Assembly: GCF_002086815.1 (NCBI RefSeq)
Contig: NZ_MVID01000024.1
Location: 1 to 64,000 of the forward strand
Source: Mycolicibacterium parafortuitum
Lineage (GTDB): Bacteria > Actinomycetota > Actinomycetes > Mycobacteriales > Mycobacteriaceae
Length of the DNA stretch: 64,000 bases
Reading direction: 5' to 3'
The notes under the pieces were generated by a model, which was not told where the DNA came from, did no database searches, and saw only the letters and a program-made list of their open reading frames with translations. Positions 19,801 through 28,800 of this stretch are shown here, piece after piece (position 1 is the first letter of the stretch; the number at the start of each line of letters is the position of its first letter). Made by a program: the position numbers and the translations under genes.

Positions 19801-20304
19801 CAGCTCGACCAACTCGAGATCGTCGAAGCCTGCGGCCTTGAGTTGTTCGCTGAGCAGGACCCGTGCGTCCCTGAGGAAGCCGATCGCTCTGCCGCCGCCG
19901 GCTGACCAGTCGTACTCCTTGTCGGCGTGGAACTGGCGATCAACTGTCCGGCGTCGTGCAACCTTCGCCGCCACCGTCTTGTTCTGAATCGGAGTGACCG
20001 TTGGCGGCGTGTGGATGGTGAGCATCGGTGAGCCGGGTGGCAACAGTTGCAGCCGATAGACGCCGCCGACCAGACGTAGACGCAGCAGGCCACCGTCTTG
20101 GCCGTAGTCCTGCAGGCGTTCGGCGAGGACGTCCCCTGTCAGATGCCTGCTCTTGCCGCTCCATTGGGCGTGGAAGGTCTCGCCGTCCAGTTCGAGGGCG
20201 AGGGTGGTGCTGTGCGCGGGCAGCGTGAGTGCCTCACGTTCCCGTTCGGTGAGTGAGAGCTCGCCCGTTTCGAGGAGCTGGTGGGTGATCCGCTTCTCAA
20301 GCAT
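13867..20304 (-). CDS. giant SNF2-type helicase with three cysteine-rich clusters
   Basis: A 2145-aa protein. An N-terminal region (1-195) precedes an SF2/SNF2 motor: Walker A ADEVGLGKT (216-224), DEAH (307-310), LTATP, and motif VI EQRIGRVDR (595-603). The remaining 1500 residues are mostly unrecognised but contain three dense CxxC/CxxH clusters at about 1035-1095, 1495-1600 and 2025-2080 that look like tandem zinc-ribbon or RING-like fingers (for example CPSCDE, CRRCLA, CDRTVCGNC). The start overlaps the stop of the upstream DnaQ-DinG-RecQ gene by 8 bp (ATGCTTGA), so the two are translationally coupled. SNF2 motors translocate on double-stranded DNA; with the neighbours, a defence role is inferred. 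The last few residues may have been altered by the adjoining IS remnant. Confidence 0.85.
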   Translation of the reverse strand: MLEKRITHQLLETGELSLTEREREALTLPAHSTTLALELDGETFHAQWSGKSRHLTGDVLAERLQDYGQDGGLLRLRLVGGVYRLQLLPPGSPMLTIHTPPTVTPIQNKTVAAKVARRRTVDRQFHADKEYDWSAGGGRAIGFLRDARVLLSEQLKAAGFDDLELVELRLQGEELATLDDFEELLAVDVANVDRMPHQEAVARHALSRLRGRAVLADEVGLGKTIEAGLAVKELTLRGLAKRVLILCPAPLREQWREEMHQKFDLNFEVALRGPDVHKQDKLIMSLQLGLRSASKLTAEPWDIVIVDEAHRAAGAGARKTREFITSLTTACRYALFLTATPVQNDLLELYRLVELLRPGTFTSVQDFKRQFMRGYDPRTPNDPAALRRLISSAMIRTTRAQAGVDRVTRRAVDVPVTLGPRERELYALCTNLLRSVMTNPSDTMRRRSLALRLTASPFSMGTTALRMAERHPDSRVRAVLTEVGHLAMDINDSARENTAVEITHKWLKEHGRVLIFTQHTDTVTGLLRRMEVEGITARSFHGSMSAGERAATIAAFRSGEAPVMISTDAGAEGQNLQFCNCVLNFDLPWNPMRIEQRIGRVDRLTQPKDEVFIANLYAQGTIDESVYRLLAEKLRMFELLFGQVTTILGELDDSKSASFETRILEALFADNDKKMQNLLGQLGTELAQARESASTLIAADSGLSNWMASAFEHRKGLTKAGSSDLAPEVSERARMRQRRVQTWTRNVLKALGAELLHDTGEGDGAFITAQFDEEYKQELDGRTLMHLAFDRIGMEHHPDAELCAVGSPVFDEILGLLRMRGDMHATVPVVPDDIGDSPLKRAANVTLLRRRLVPSGSWSGQATFRAAVGESETTEHLLTADINGHHKVWLPRRPLQDGETLPAAFGTPTEVIAAFEKAATSQLEKLRRDLSEKVEADQAAELTRIRTGYTAQIYEASYEDSVRLQRALDSEEKRLSRVPDVRARAKILALTLDEDDWLVEETWTGPNDAETTLTYEWEDPEPPLVESDASGDPIEVLALCSDSHCVDESETQYCESCNHVFCGACGEDAVFADCPVCGLASCGVCRAAGGGLCRGCASPQRAPKLDNETRIGWRLNGGISLVVGNRVATLQRSDGVVQNLVRDDDLNNRDRKIMRSYAVHHGLPLDSGLTLRDLTERPLLAEDEDRARLSSVMAVGVEFASRGAAGSAIDRRAVQQLPQLPDVEVVSERVMGIAALLNRLRSEVPPPAPPSVQVTRRAIFTDFYLEPTGLAREVSTVADDGSIQLEDSRFERLNWARPRLDTAEVAQAELDGVAVELHRRNEAILVSVHISDQARTESWAACPYDRSLEYQLGCFEYLESISMPGGRLGKTVNDVRTIREAFPSPTECHSVEREIQPIAALTELDSGIDLEIPDDASLAALGIQADHDAARNVSQLPVSLSRGLLEQAQRPFTALLRNGLAVTEQWRGHGTATFFYRTFDGKPQSPFGSPETDFGVCRDGHFYPGGTAALCGSCHSWACPSCDELEQQALSDCPGCSAAVCRRCLATGHTVSATACVLCGDHSCADCGRDPEVTACQMCDRTVCGNCRVEDTCPACAHLDAPADAQRASLPALLALSGVDIGIGSDADADVVLIKRGDGCEQAIVRNNSVDSWKVFGKSTINDADRLALAASGILDAPVAPKVQDLEPEAPLDVMRFVVSSERTYRPVWSVDALQASGTGTQEFDSPVGNLIRIISSEFPPPRQEPTPTPATPPRLAREFAAMPTTPPSNLEISWKRFGYTIGVSTQGLCRTIVEHSVAQESTAEWASTTAMPQWIREDWEPLPAVRALAVSYGTPMAEAAIVELASLTALGLRIGEQTAWYAINSSENAPAATALSRWLGLGDADAVSVFTDPHQVRLSTVTNEVQSSVTVDPIGALNSAPRGGADVSGAARMAWNPPIEVRTPQLEKLPDRVRINLAQAFQPTTTWSQLEIGAHVKQLVTVEDGRDWLYERTLAAGQTEARRVNASTGYLFDSGAIDREGHFGTNFESCSYCGGTTCGVCLDKAVACDGCGINICKRCVTEPHANLWLCPACIAIRPPTRREAREHGRLLSTRRMLIGADAQHTVVVERSKNHWTRKTADGDSQVIASPSVNNFLDERLTVTN

Positions 20305-23300
20305 CCTGTGTCACCGTGATTCCGAGTGTTTGGGCGCCGCGTGGCGTGAGGGCGAGGCTTTGGTAGGGCGTGCGGGTGGACTCCCGTTCCACGGTGCGCC
20401 GGTCGATCAATCTATCGGTGAGGAGCTTCTCGACTGCTGTATTCCAACGTTTCTCGCCGTTGCGCACGTGGCGCAGAGCTCCGAACTGGGGGCAACTCAG
20501 GACACCCGCGCCGAGCGGTCTGCCCTCGCCGAGCGATTCCAGACCCAGTACTGCGGCACGCAGGCTGGCCTCGCCGTAAGCACCCTTCTTGAAGGCCGAT
20601 GCCCACCCCACAGCCTGCAAGACGGTCAACTCGGCATTCACGAGCAGTTCCGGGTCGGGGACCATGTGGTCGGGCAGCGCTGCCCACGGTGGTGGCTCGT
20701 CGTTGCACCGGTCGCACGCGACGATGTCCCGGCTGTCGCAGTCGGCGACGGTGTCACCGAAATGCTGCCCGATGGCGATCCGACGGCATGACGCGGCTTG
20801 TTCGGCGTACTCGATTATCGCCTGCAGGCGGCGTTGCTGCCAGTGCTTCCACCGGGTGGACTCGCGTTCCAGCGAATCTCGCGGTGCGGCGCGGGACAGC
20901 AGACGGACCCGGCGCAGCCGGCGAGAACTAGAGAAGGTGACGAACCGGTCCAGGGACCAGTCGATCAGCTTTTGCTCCAGCTGATCTGGGTCGTAACCAC
21001 GTTCATCGCGGAGCTGGTGGAAGTCGATCTGGACGCGGACGTTGGGGCGGGCGCGGTTCGCCTTGTAGAACAACTCTCGGAACAGGCGTCGTTCGTCCTC
21101 GTCGGTGGGTTCGCGGAAGCCGACGTCGACGGTGCCGCGGGCGGAGCAGTCCAGGCCGAGTTTCAGCGCTCCGACCCGTTCGAGTTGGGCCAGGTGCACA
21201 TTGACCTCGTCGTCGTCGATACCGAGTTTGTCGGCCAGTTCGTCGACGTCGAAGACTCGGCTGTCACCGCGCTCGGGGCACGTCCACAGCAACGTCAGGA
21301 GTTGTTGGGTGAGCTGTGCGTCGGTCTTCGACTCGTGTGCGTTGATCAGGCGGCGACGTCGGGCGATATCGCCCCGGGTGTAGAAGAGAACGCAATCGCC
21401 GGTGACGTCGGGGGCACGGGCAGCACGGCCGGCTTCCTGGGCGTATCCGTCCAGGGAGTCCGGGAGGTCGTAGTGGACCACCCACGCGATATTGGGTTTG
21501 TTGATGCCCATGCCGAAAGCCTTGGTGGCCACGATGATCCGGGTGGTGTCGGAGTCGAAGTCTTCTTGGACCGCATCGCGCTGTTCAGGGACCATGCCGG
21601 CGTGGTAGGCCCGCGCGGCATGACCTGCGCGTCGCAACATGGCCGCGATCTCCTCGGCGAGTGCACGTTTGGTTACGTACACGATGCCGGGTTTGTCTTC
21701 GGACCAGGTCACGAAGCGGAGGAGCTCGCGGACCCGGTCGCGTTCGTCGGCGCATCGGTGGACGCGGAAACGCAGGTTGGGGCGGTCGCTGGGCTCCCGC
21801 ACGACGGTCGGGTCGAGCATGTCCATCGCCCCGATGATGTCGGTCTCCACTTCGGGTGTGGCCGTCGCGGTGAATCCTGCGCGGGGTGGGCGGGTGTCGA
21901 AAGTCGCCACCGATGCGGGTACCTGGCGGAATTCGGGACGGAAGTCGTGTCCCCACACCGAGACGCAGTGTGCCTCGTCGACCACGACGCGGTTGAGCTG
22001 TTGACGCCCCAATGCGCCGCGCAGCACCGGGTCTCGGGCCAGTCGCTCTGGGGAGACGTACAGCAGCCGGACCTGGCCATTGGCAGTGTCGCGCAGGATT
22101 TCTGTCTGTACCACTCGGGATGTGTTGCCGGTGATGCCTTGGACCGGTCGGATGCCGCGACGGCCACGCAGATCGTTGACCTGATCTTTGATGAGTGCGA
22201 TAAGCGGCGAGACGACAACGGTGGCCCGGGCCTGAGGAGCGAGCAGCGCGGGCAGCTGGAAGCACAGTGACTTTCCGAACCCGGTGGGTAGCACGGCCAT
22301 CACGTCACGACCTTCGATGATCGCGCGCATCACTTCGAGCTGTTTGGGGTGAAGGTTGGTGATGCCGAACAGTTTCTCGGCGGCTTCGATGAGTTTCGCA
22401 GTCGGATCCTCGCCCTCGATGAGGCGCAGATTCTCCAGCAGCTGGCTGACGTCGTCTCGGCCGAAGGAGATCGCCGTGGTGAGATCGGGGGCTGTGCCGG
22501 TGACGAATTCGATGGCCGTCGTCCATGCGTCGTCACGGTCGACGGCCTCGTGGATCGCCGGACCGGGCAGGGACCCCAGCAGTACCCGCTGCGCCTGAGT
22601 CGGTGAATGCAGCCGGCGGTCGCAGATCAGCGCGGCGCCGATATCGCTCTCGGAGCGGATGAGCCGGCCGAACCCCTGGGTGAACTGCATTGCGGTCATC
22701 GGCAGGACGTACTCGAGGAACGGGTCACCGCCGCGCTCGGCGATGGCGCGTTGGCGTGCAGAGACCAACGGATCGTCGGGGTGCGGATACGGTGGCTTCT
22801 CGATGAACAGATAGGACAAGGTTTCGCCGGGGGCGTCGAAACCCTCCCAGTACGACTTGAGGCCGTAGAGCACGGTGCCGGGTTCGGCATTGAACCGATG
22901 CGATATCTGCGACCGGCCGTGTTCACCCTGGACGAGCAGTTCGACGCCGCGTTCGGCGAGTTCGGCCGCTTTGGCGCGGACCCCGTCGGCGACGATCTCC
23001 ATACGGGTCCGCGCGGCGAACAGCGTCAGCGTCTTCCCGCCGGACAGGGACAGGAACCCGGCCTGATCGGCGGCCATCTCTTCACAGAACTCGCGCTCGT
23101 TGACCGGGATCGGGATCGGTAAGTGGTTGGTGAGCACCACCTTCGACTGTTTTGCGTAGTCGAACGGGGACCGCAGCTGAAGTCCGCGGAAGGCGCCATC
23201 CTCAGGTGCGGCGTCGATCGTGATTCCGAGTCGTGAGCTCAGGTAGTCGAAGCGCTTTTCCACGGTGAGCGTTGCCGAGCACAACACCGTGGAGTGCATC

Positions 23301-25507
23301 CTGTCGACCACGTACTGCTGGAACTCGGGGAACACGTGGATCGGTAGGCGCTCAAACGCCCAGGCGTCCGGATCGTCCTCCTCGGCGGCGAGCCGGTACA
23401 CCCAGAGGTGGCTGTCGGGCAGCGGCCCCAGGGTTTCCAGGATCGCGATGGCGTTGTCGATCCGCTCGGCATGCCCGTTGAGGCGGCGTCTCGCGGACCC
23501 GACACCCTTGACGTCGCTGAGCGACCGGTTGAGCGCGGAAACCGCTTTCGCCAGTTGGATCAGGGCGTAGCGCAGTGCTGACGCCGACTGACGCAGCACC
23601 CGGAATTCCGGTCGAGCGTTGACGATTCCGGACTGCAGCACCGCCGCGTGCGCCCGGCCGCCGTACTCATGGAGATATGTGGTTATGGCCTGAGTGAATT
23701 CGGTGCCGGCCGCCCGAATCGCGTTGCAGCCGTTCGCGATGTCGTCATTGGCCTGCTTCACCTCGGGATTGCCGCCCGACCGGTCCCGGATATCGCGCAT
23801 CATCCGGGCCCGCGGGTGCAGGGAATTGACGACGATCTCGAGGTCGATGGCGTCGACTCGACCGGTCCACGCGGAGGTCAGCGAATCTTCCAGGGCATGC
23901 GCCTCGTCGAACACGACGTCGGCTCGGCGATCGGCGAGGATGTCGCCGGGCGCCTGTGCGGCGGTGACCCAGGCTGCCATGAGGGCGTGGTTCACCGACA
24001 CCACGCCGGGTGTGGTGGCGAGGCCCTCACTTTGCTGCACCACTGGGCAGATCTTGGCCCAGGTGCAGCCGGCACGGTCGCAGCCCGCCGCGTTGGTGCG
24101 CAGGCGCGCGCGGGTGCGGGCGTACCGCGCGTCGGCGCGTTTGAGGACATCGTCGGTGACGTCATCCCAGGTGCCCGTGGGGGATTCGGCTATGGCGCGG
24201 AAGGCGACAGCCAGGGCGAGACCGGCGGTCTCACGGTCGGACACGGCATCTTCGAGTTCCCGGGCGCATACGTAGTTGGCGACGCCTTGCAGCTGCCGGA
24301 ACGGGGCGCCGAGGAGCCCCTCCTGCTGCAGGCGGGCGGCCTCAGTGCGCAGCTGACCTTGCAGCGCTTTTGTTGCAGTCGCAATGATCACGGGTTGGCG
24401 GGGCCGTGATGCACGGGCCAGGGCCGGCAGCATGTAGGCCAGTGACTTACCGGTGCCGGTGGGGGCCTCGACCGCCAGGTTGCCCCCGCGGTCGAACACC
24501 TCGGCCACCGCGTGCGCCATTTCCTGCTGCGCGGGTCGTTCACGGAGATTGCGGCGCTCGCGGAGCACGGGAAAGGTGTCGCGGGTACCCGACCACGCAT
24601 CGGAGGCGGTGGGACCTTTCGGCTGGAGGAGGGGGTCGGGTTCCCTGCGCAGAGTGGACAAGTCGGGCGGGCCCGACAGCGATGGCAGTAGCAACGCGAG
24701 GGGGTTGCGGCGGGATTCGAGGATGGCGACCGCGAGTGGCCAGCTGGGTTCCGACATGTCGATGTCGGACAGCAGCGCGCGGATGACAGCGGCGGTTGCC
24801 GTCGCGTCCGAGTGGGCCCGATGGGCTTCGTCGTTGGTGACGCCGTAGCGCAGCGTGAGGTCGGCGAGCTGGCGGTTGGGCATCGCCACATCGACAAGAA
24901 GCGAGAGGTGCAGACTGTCGGCGCTCGGCGGGAACTGGGGGACAGCGAGCCCGTGGCGCTTCGCGGCCTGCGTGAGGAACGGCAGATCGAAGGCGAGCAG
25001 GTTGTGCCCGATCAGCAGGTCGACGTTCTGCAACCGGGTGGACAGGCGGTCCAGCGCGTGGGACAACGTCACCGCGTCGGCGTCGGCGTCGCCGTCGGGC
25101 ACCGCCACCTCGACATCCATCAGGGTGGTGCCGTCCAGCCGGACCAGAGCGATCTCGGTGACGAAGTCCGCGGCTCGGTTGAGACCGGTGGTCTCGATAT
25201 CCAACACCGCCACCCGGTCCAGCGGAACCCGTGCGGTCTGCGGGGAGTACCAGTGCTCGGGCTCGGGGATGTTGCGGGTTTCGGTCTCGTTCTTGTAGGC
25301 GATCGCGACACAGAGCAGCCCGTCGTCCGTGACGGCGAAGCGGTGGGGGAACCGATCGGGCCACTGCTGGAGCCGCTCCAGCGGCTGAGCGAACCCCTCC
25401 TGGCGGAGTTTCTCCCTGAGGTCCGGCGCTGCCAGCGGTCCGTGCTCAGCGAGGAGGCGATGTGCCGTCTCGGCGGCCGGCGGTAGGGCGCGGTTGGGTG
25501 TGCTCAT
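20297..25507 (-). CDS. DnaQ exonuclease-DinG helicase-RecQ helicase triple fusion
   Basis: A 1736-aa protein joining three enzymes. Residues about 98-250 are a DEDD 3'-5' exonuclease (DIETTGL, GHNLLAFDLPFL, HSDATAT). Residues about 320-1020 are a DinG/XPD-type 5'-3' helicase with EAPTGTGKS, DEAH and four cysteines (about 415, 477, 482 and 488) spaced like the XPD iron-sulphur site. Residues about 1055-1600 are a RecQ helicase with LPTGFGKSLCFQLPAL, DEAHCVSVWGHDFRP (RecQ itself usually has CISQWGH) and a C-terminal zinc site (ACDRC). DnaQ-DinG fusions are known in Firmicutes; the added RecQ is unusual. The ATG at 25507 follows an in-frame TTG. Coupled to the downstream SNF2 gene by an 8-bp overlap. 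Confidence 0.9.
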   Translation of the reverse strand: MSTPNRALPPAAETAHRLLAEHGPLAAPDLREKLRQEGFAQPLERLQQWPDRFPHRFAVTDDGLLCVAIAYKNETETRNIPEPEHWYSPQTARVPLDRVAVLDIETTGLNRAADFVTEIALVRLDGTTLMDVEVAVPDGDADADAVTLSHALDRLSTRLQNVDLLIGHNLLAFDLPFLTQAAKRHGLAVPQFPPSADSLHLSLLVDVAMPNRQLADLTLRYGVTNDEAHRAHSDATATAAVIRALLSDIDMSEPSWPLAVAILESRRNPLALLLPSLSGPPDLSTLRREPDPLLQPKGPTASDAWSGTRDTFPVLRERRNLRERPAQQEMAHAVAEVFDRGGNLAVEAPTGTGKSLAYMLPALARASRPRQPVIIATATKALQGQLRTEAARLQQEGLLGAPFRQLQGVANYVCARELEDAVSDRETAGLALAVAFRAIAESPTGTWDDVTDDVLKRADARYARTRARLRTNAAGCDRAGCTWAKICPVVQQSEGLATTPGVVSVNHALMAAWVTAAQAPGDILADRRADVVFDEAHALEDSLTSAWTGRVDAIDLEIVVNSLHPRARMMRDIRDRSGGNPEVKQANDDIANGCNAIRAAGTEFTQAITTYLHEYGGRAHAAVLQSGIVNARPEFRVLRQSASALRYALIQLAKAVSALNRSLSDVKGVGSARRRLNGHAERIDNAIAILETLGPLPDSHLWVYRLAAEEDDPDAWAFERLPIHVFPEFQQYVVDRMHSTVLCSATLTVEKRFDYLSSRLGITIDAAPEDGAFRGLQLRSPFDYAKQSKVVLTNHLPIPIPVNEREFCEEMAADQAGFLSLSGGKTLTLFAARTRMEIVADGVRAKAAELAERGVELLVQGEHGRSQISHRFNAEPGTVLYGLKSYWEGFDAPGETLSYLFIEKPPYPHPDDPLVSARQRAIAERGGDPFLEYVLPMTAMQFTQGFGRLIRSESDIGAALICDRRLHSPTQAQRVLLGSLPGPAIHEAVDRDDAWTTAIEFVTGTAPDLTTAISFGRDDVSQLLENLRLIEGEDPTAKLIEAAEKLFGITNLHPKQLEVMRAIIEGRDVMAVLPTGFGKSLCFQLPALLAPQARATVVVSPLIALIKDQVNDLRGRRGIRPVQGITGNTSRVVQTEILRDTANGQVRLLYVSPERLARDPVLRGALGRQQLNRVVVDEAHCVSVWGHDFRPEFRQVPASVATFDTRPPRAGFTATATPEVETDIIGAMDMLDPTVVREPSDRPNLRFRVHRCADERDRVRELLRFVTWSEDKPGIVYVTKRALAEEIAAMLRRAGHAARAYHAGMVPEQRDAVQEDFDSDTTRIIVATKAFGMGINKPNIAWVVHYDLPDSLDGYAQEAGRAARAPDVTGDCVLFYTRGDIARRRRLINAHESKTDAQLTQQLLTLLWTCPERGDSRVFDVDELADKLGIDDDEVNVHLAQLERVGALKLGLDCSARGTVDVGFREPTDEDERRLFRELFYKANRARPNVRVQIDFHQLRDERGYDPDQLEQKLIDWSLDRFVTFSSSRRLRRVRLLSRAAPRDSLERESTRWKHWQQRRLQAIIEYAEQAASCRRIAIGQHFGDTVADCDSRDIVACDRCNDEPPPWAALPDHMVPDPELLVNAELTVLQAVGWASAFKKGAYGEASLRAAVLGLESLGEGRPLGAGVLSCPQFGALRHVRNGEKRWNTAVEKLLTDRLIDRRTVERESTRTPYQSLALTPRGAQTLGITVTQDA

Positions 25508-25844
25508 CAACGGACCGACGCGGCGCGGGGTCGATGGCGCACGTCACCAGACCACGCTGTTTTCGCTGCACCGATCACCGAGCTACCCCCCTGAACAACT
25601 CCGGTCGCGTCAATATAGCGCGAATGGGCAGACGATACTCAGCATCTGCGACAAGCTGACCTCGGAGTCCTGCGCCAGGGTTGATCAGGGCAGATCGGGA
25701 AGCTTAGCGCCTGGGAGGCGGCCCGGCCAGCATTCAGCAAACATGCGAGTAAGGGTTCGTCTGCTGGACTGCGAGCCGATACGGCTCCGAGACGCTCAGA
25801 GCGGCGTGCGCGGTGTTGTCGCCGGACCGCGTTAGCCTTCCCGC
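25508..25844. other. divergent intergenic region between helicase genes
   Basis: A gap of 337 bp between the DnaQ-DinG-RecQ gene (-) and the PLD-helicase gene (+). No convincing ORF, tRNA or hairpin was found. It is locally less GC-rich around 25610-25650. It must hold promoters for both transcription units; only the rightward -10 element listed separately can be pointed to. Confidence 0.6.
25833..25838 (+). promoter_or_regulatory. -10 element for a leaderless PLD-helicase transcript
   Basis: TAGCCT fits the mycobacterial TANNNT -10 consensus and ends six bases before the GTG at 25845. No Shine-Dalgarno sequence is present. This is the spacing expected if transcription starts on the G of the start codon. 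Confidence 0.5.
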
Positions 25845-28800
25845 GTGGAGACCGGACTGTACGAATCAGTGCTCACCTCGCGGCTGCACTCAGCGCTTGC
25901 AGACACATCGGGGTTGCACACCGAGCTGAGCACGGTCGACGACGCTGAGCAGGCGCTCGTCCTCGCCCGCCACCTGAGCCCGCTGATCGAGCGGCAGCTG
26001 CGAGCCGCGCGGGGCGCTGAAGAGCGCGCGCACCTCGTCCGGAAGATCCTGGCGGCTCTCGGTGACCCCGACGTCTTAGAGGATGCGCCGTATCAGGACG
26101 AGCCGACGAAGATTCGCCGCCTGGACGCCGTGACGGTTGATGCGTTGGGCTGGGTGCAGCCGCCGCGGCCGGCCACGCCGCTGTCGGATGCCGCATTGAT
26201 GACCAACGCCCGAAACGAACCGACCCTCGCCGCCGAGCTGCGCGCGGAATTGGGGAGTGCCGACCACGTGGACCTGCTGTGTGCATTCGTGAAATGGCAT
26301 GGCCTGCGGCTGCTTGAACGGGAGCTCACCGACCTGCACGAACGCGGGGTGCCCCTGCGTGTCATCACCACGACCTATCTCGGTGCCACCGATGCCCGGG
26401 CGCTCGATGCCCTGGTGAATGAGTTCGGCGCCGAAGTGCGCATCACCTACGACACCAACATGACACGTCTGCACGCCAAGGCGTGGCTGTTGCGGCGCAA
26501 TACCGGCTTTCACACCGCCTACGTCGGCTCTTCCAACCTGTCGCATGCTGCGCTGGTGGACGGCTTGGAGTGGAACGTGCGACTGTCAGCCGTCGCGACA
26601 CCGCACCTGTTGGAGAAGTTCCGCACCACCTTTGACTCCTACTGGGAAAACCGAGAATTCGAGACTTACCGGCCGGACGAGGATGGCGCGAGGTTGCGCA
26701 ACGCGCTGGAGATCGCCTCGGGGAAGAAGGAACGGGACCCGTTGGCGATCACGCTGTCGGGCTTGGAAGTCACCCCGAAGCCGTACCAAGCAGAACTGTT
26801 GGAACAGCTCGACGCCGAACGAACGCTCCATGATCGTCACCGCAACCTGATTGTCGCGGCAACCGGCACCGGCAAGACGGTGATCGCCGCCTTGGATTAC
26901 CGCCAGCTGGCCCGTGAAGTGCACAGGCGGGACCTCACGTTGCTGTTCGTGGCACACCGTAAAGAAATCCTGACGCAGTCCCGGCGGATGTATCAGGAAG
27001 TCCTCACCGACCCCACCTTTGGTGAACTGCTCGTCGGCGGGGAGCAGCCCACGAAATGGCGCCACGTCTTCGCCAGCATCCAATCACTCACGGCCGACCG
27101 TCTTTCCACAATTAGTCTTGATCACTTCGATGTCGTGGTCATCGACGAGTTCCACCATGCCCAGGCGGCGTCCTACCGCCGGCTGCTCGACCATATTGAG
27201 CCCGTGGAACTTTTGGGGCTGACCGCGACACCCGAACGCGGCGACGGCATCGACGTCCGCGCGTTCTTTGCCGGGCGCGTCGCCGCGGAGCTGAGGCTGT
27301 GGGATGCCTTGGAACAGAACCTTCTTTGTCCGTTCCACTACTTCGGGGTGTACGACGGCACCGATCTGGAACGACTGCAGTGGCGCCGCGGTGGGTATGA
27401 CCTCGCCGGACTGAGCGAGGTTTATACCGCGAGCGACGCACGCACCCGGATTGTGCTGGATCAGCTCCGAGACAAGATCGCCGATGTCGGCGCCATGCGC
27501 GCCCTCGGATTCTGTGTCAGCGTCGAGCACGCCCGATACATGGCGGACAAGTTCGTCGCCGCCGGCATCCCGGCGCGTGCGGTTGTGGGTCTCGATGACA
27601 GCGCGGAGCGTCGAGAAGCACTGGCGGCGTTGAGCAACCGCGATATCAACGTGCTCTTTACTGTCGACCTGTTCAACGAAGGTCTAGATATCCCGTTGGT
27701 GGACACCGTGCTGTTTCTTCGGCCCACCGAGAGCGCGACCGTCTTCCTTCAACAGCTGGGGCGGGGATTGCGGCTCGCGCCGGGCAAGTCGGTGCTGACG
27801 GCGCTGGACTTCGTGGGGCATCAGCGGAAAGAGTTCCGGTTCGACCAGCGGTTCCGTGCATTGACCGGGCTCGGGCGTAAACGGCTGGAAAAGGAGATCG
27901 AGCAGGGTTTTCCGTTCCTGCCGTCCGGTAGCCAGATTGTGCTGGACGAGGTCGCCGAGCGGATCGTGTTGGAGAACGTCCGACAGCAGGTCGCCCCGAA
28001 GAAGGCGACGTTAGTCTCCGAAATTCGGGCGCATCCCGACGACCAGCTCTCCTCGTATCTGCAAGAGTCCGGGCGCGCTCTGGAGGACATTCTGCGCACC
28101 GACCGGTCATGGACCACGCTGTGCCGAGACGCCGGGAAGTTGGGGCCGCAGCCCGATCCGCGGGAGTCCGAACTGGTGAAGCGAGTCAAGGCCCTCGCGC
28201 ATGTGGATGACCACCGTCGGGCGCAGGCATATCGCGCTCTGCTGGCCGGCGGTGCCATGACGGAGCAGCGGCTGGCGGACATGCTGTTCTACTCGCTCTT
28301 CCCGAAAGGTGGGGGATTCGACAGTGCCGCAGCGGGACTCGACGTCCTCCGCGGGGAAGAGGTCGCGGCGGAGATGCGTCAGGTTGTCGACATTGCCTTC
28401 GACGCTGCACACCGCAGCACCCACGCGCTGGGCGACCTGATCCCGGAATTGGCCGACGTGCCGTTGGCTTTGCACGCCACCTACTCCCGCGAAGAAATCC
28501 TCGCCGGGCTCGGTTGGGTGGCGCAGAAGCGGACGCCTTCCACCATGCGGGAGGGGGTGGCCTGGTGCCCAGCGGTCAATGCGGACGCATTCCTCATCAC
28601 ACTGAAGAAGACCGACACCGACTACTCGCCCACGACGATGTACCGCGACTTCGCGCTGAGCCCGGACCTGTTCCACTGGGAGTCGCAGTCGACCACGTCG
28701 GCGGCATCGCCGACAGGGCAGCGGTACATCCACCACCGCGAGCGCGGCTCGCACATCCTGCTGTTTGTGCGAGAGGCAAAGACCAACGCGCTCGGTGCGG

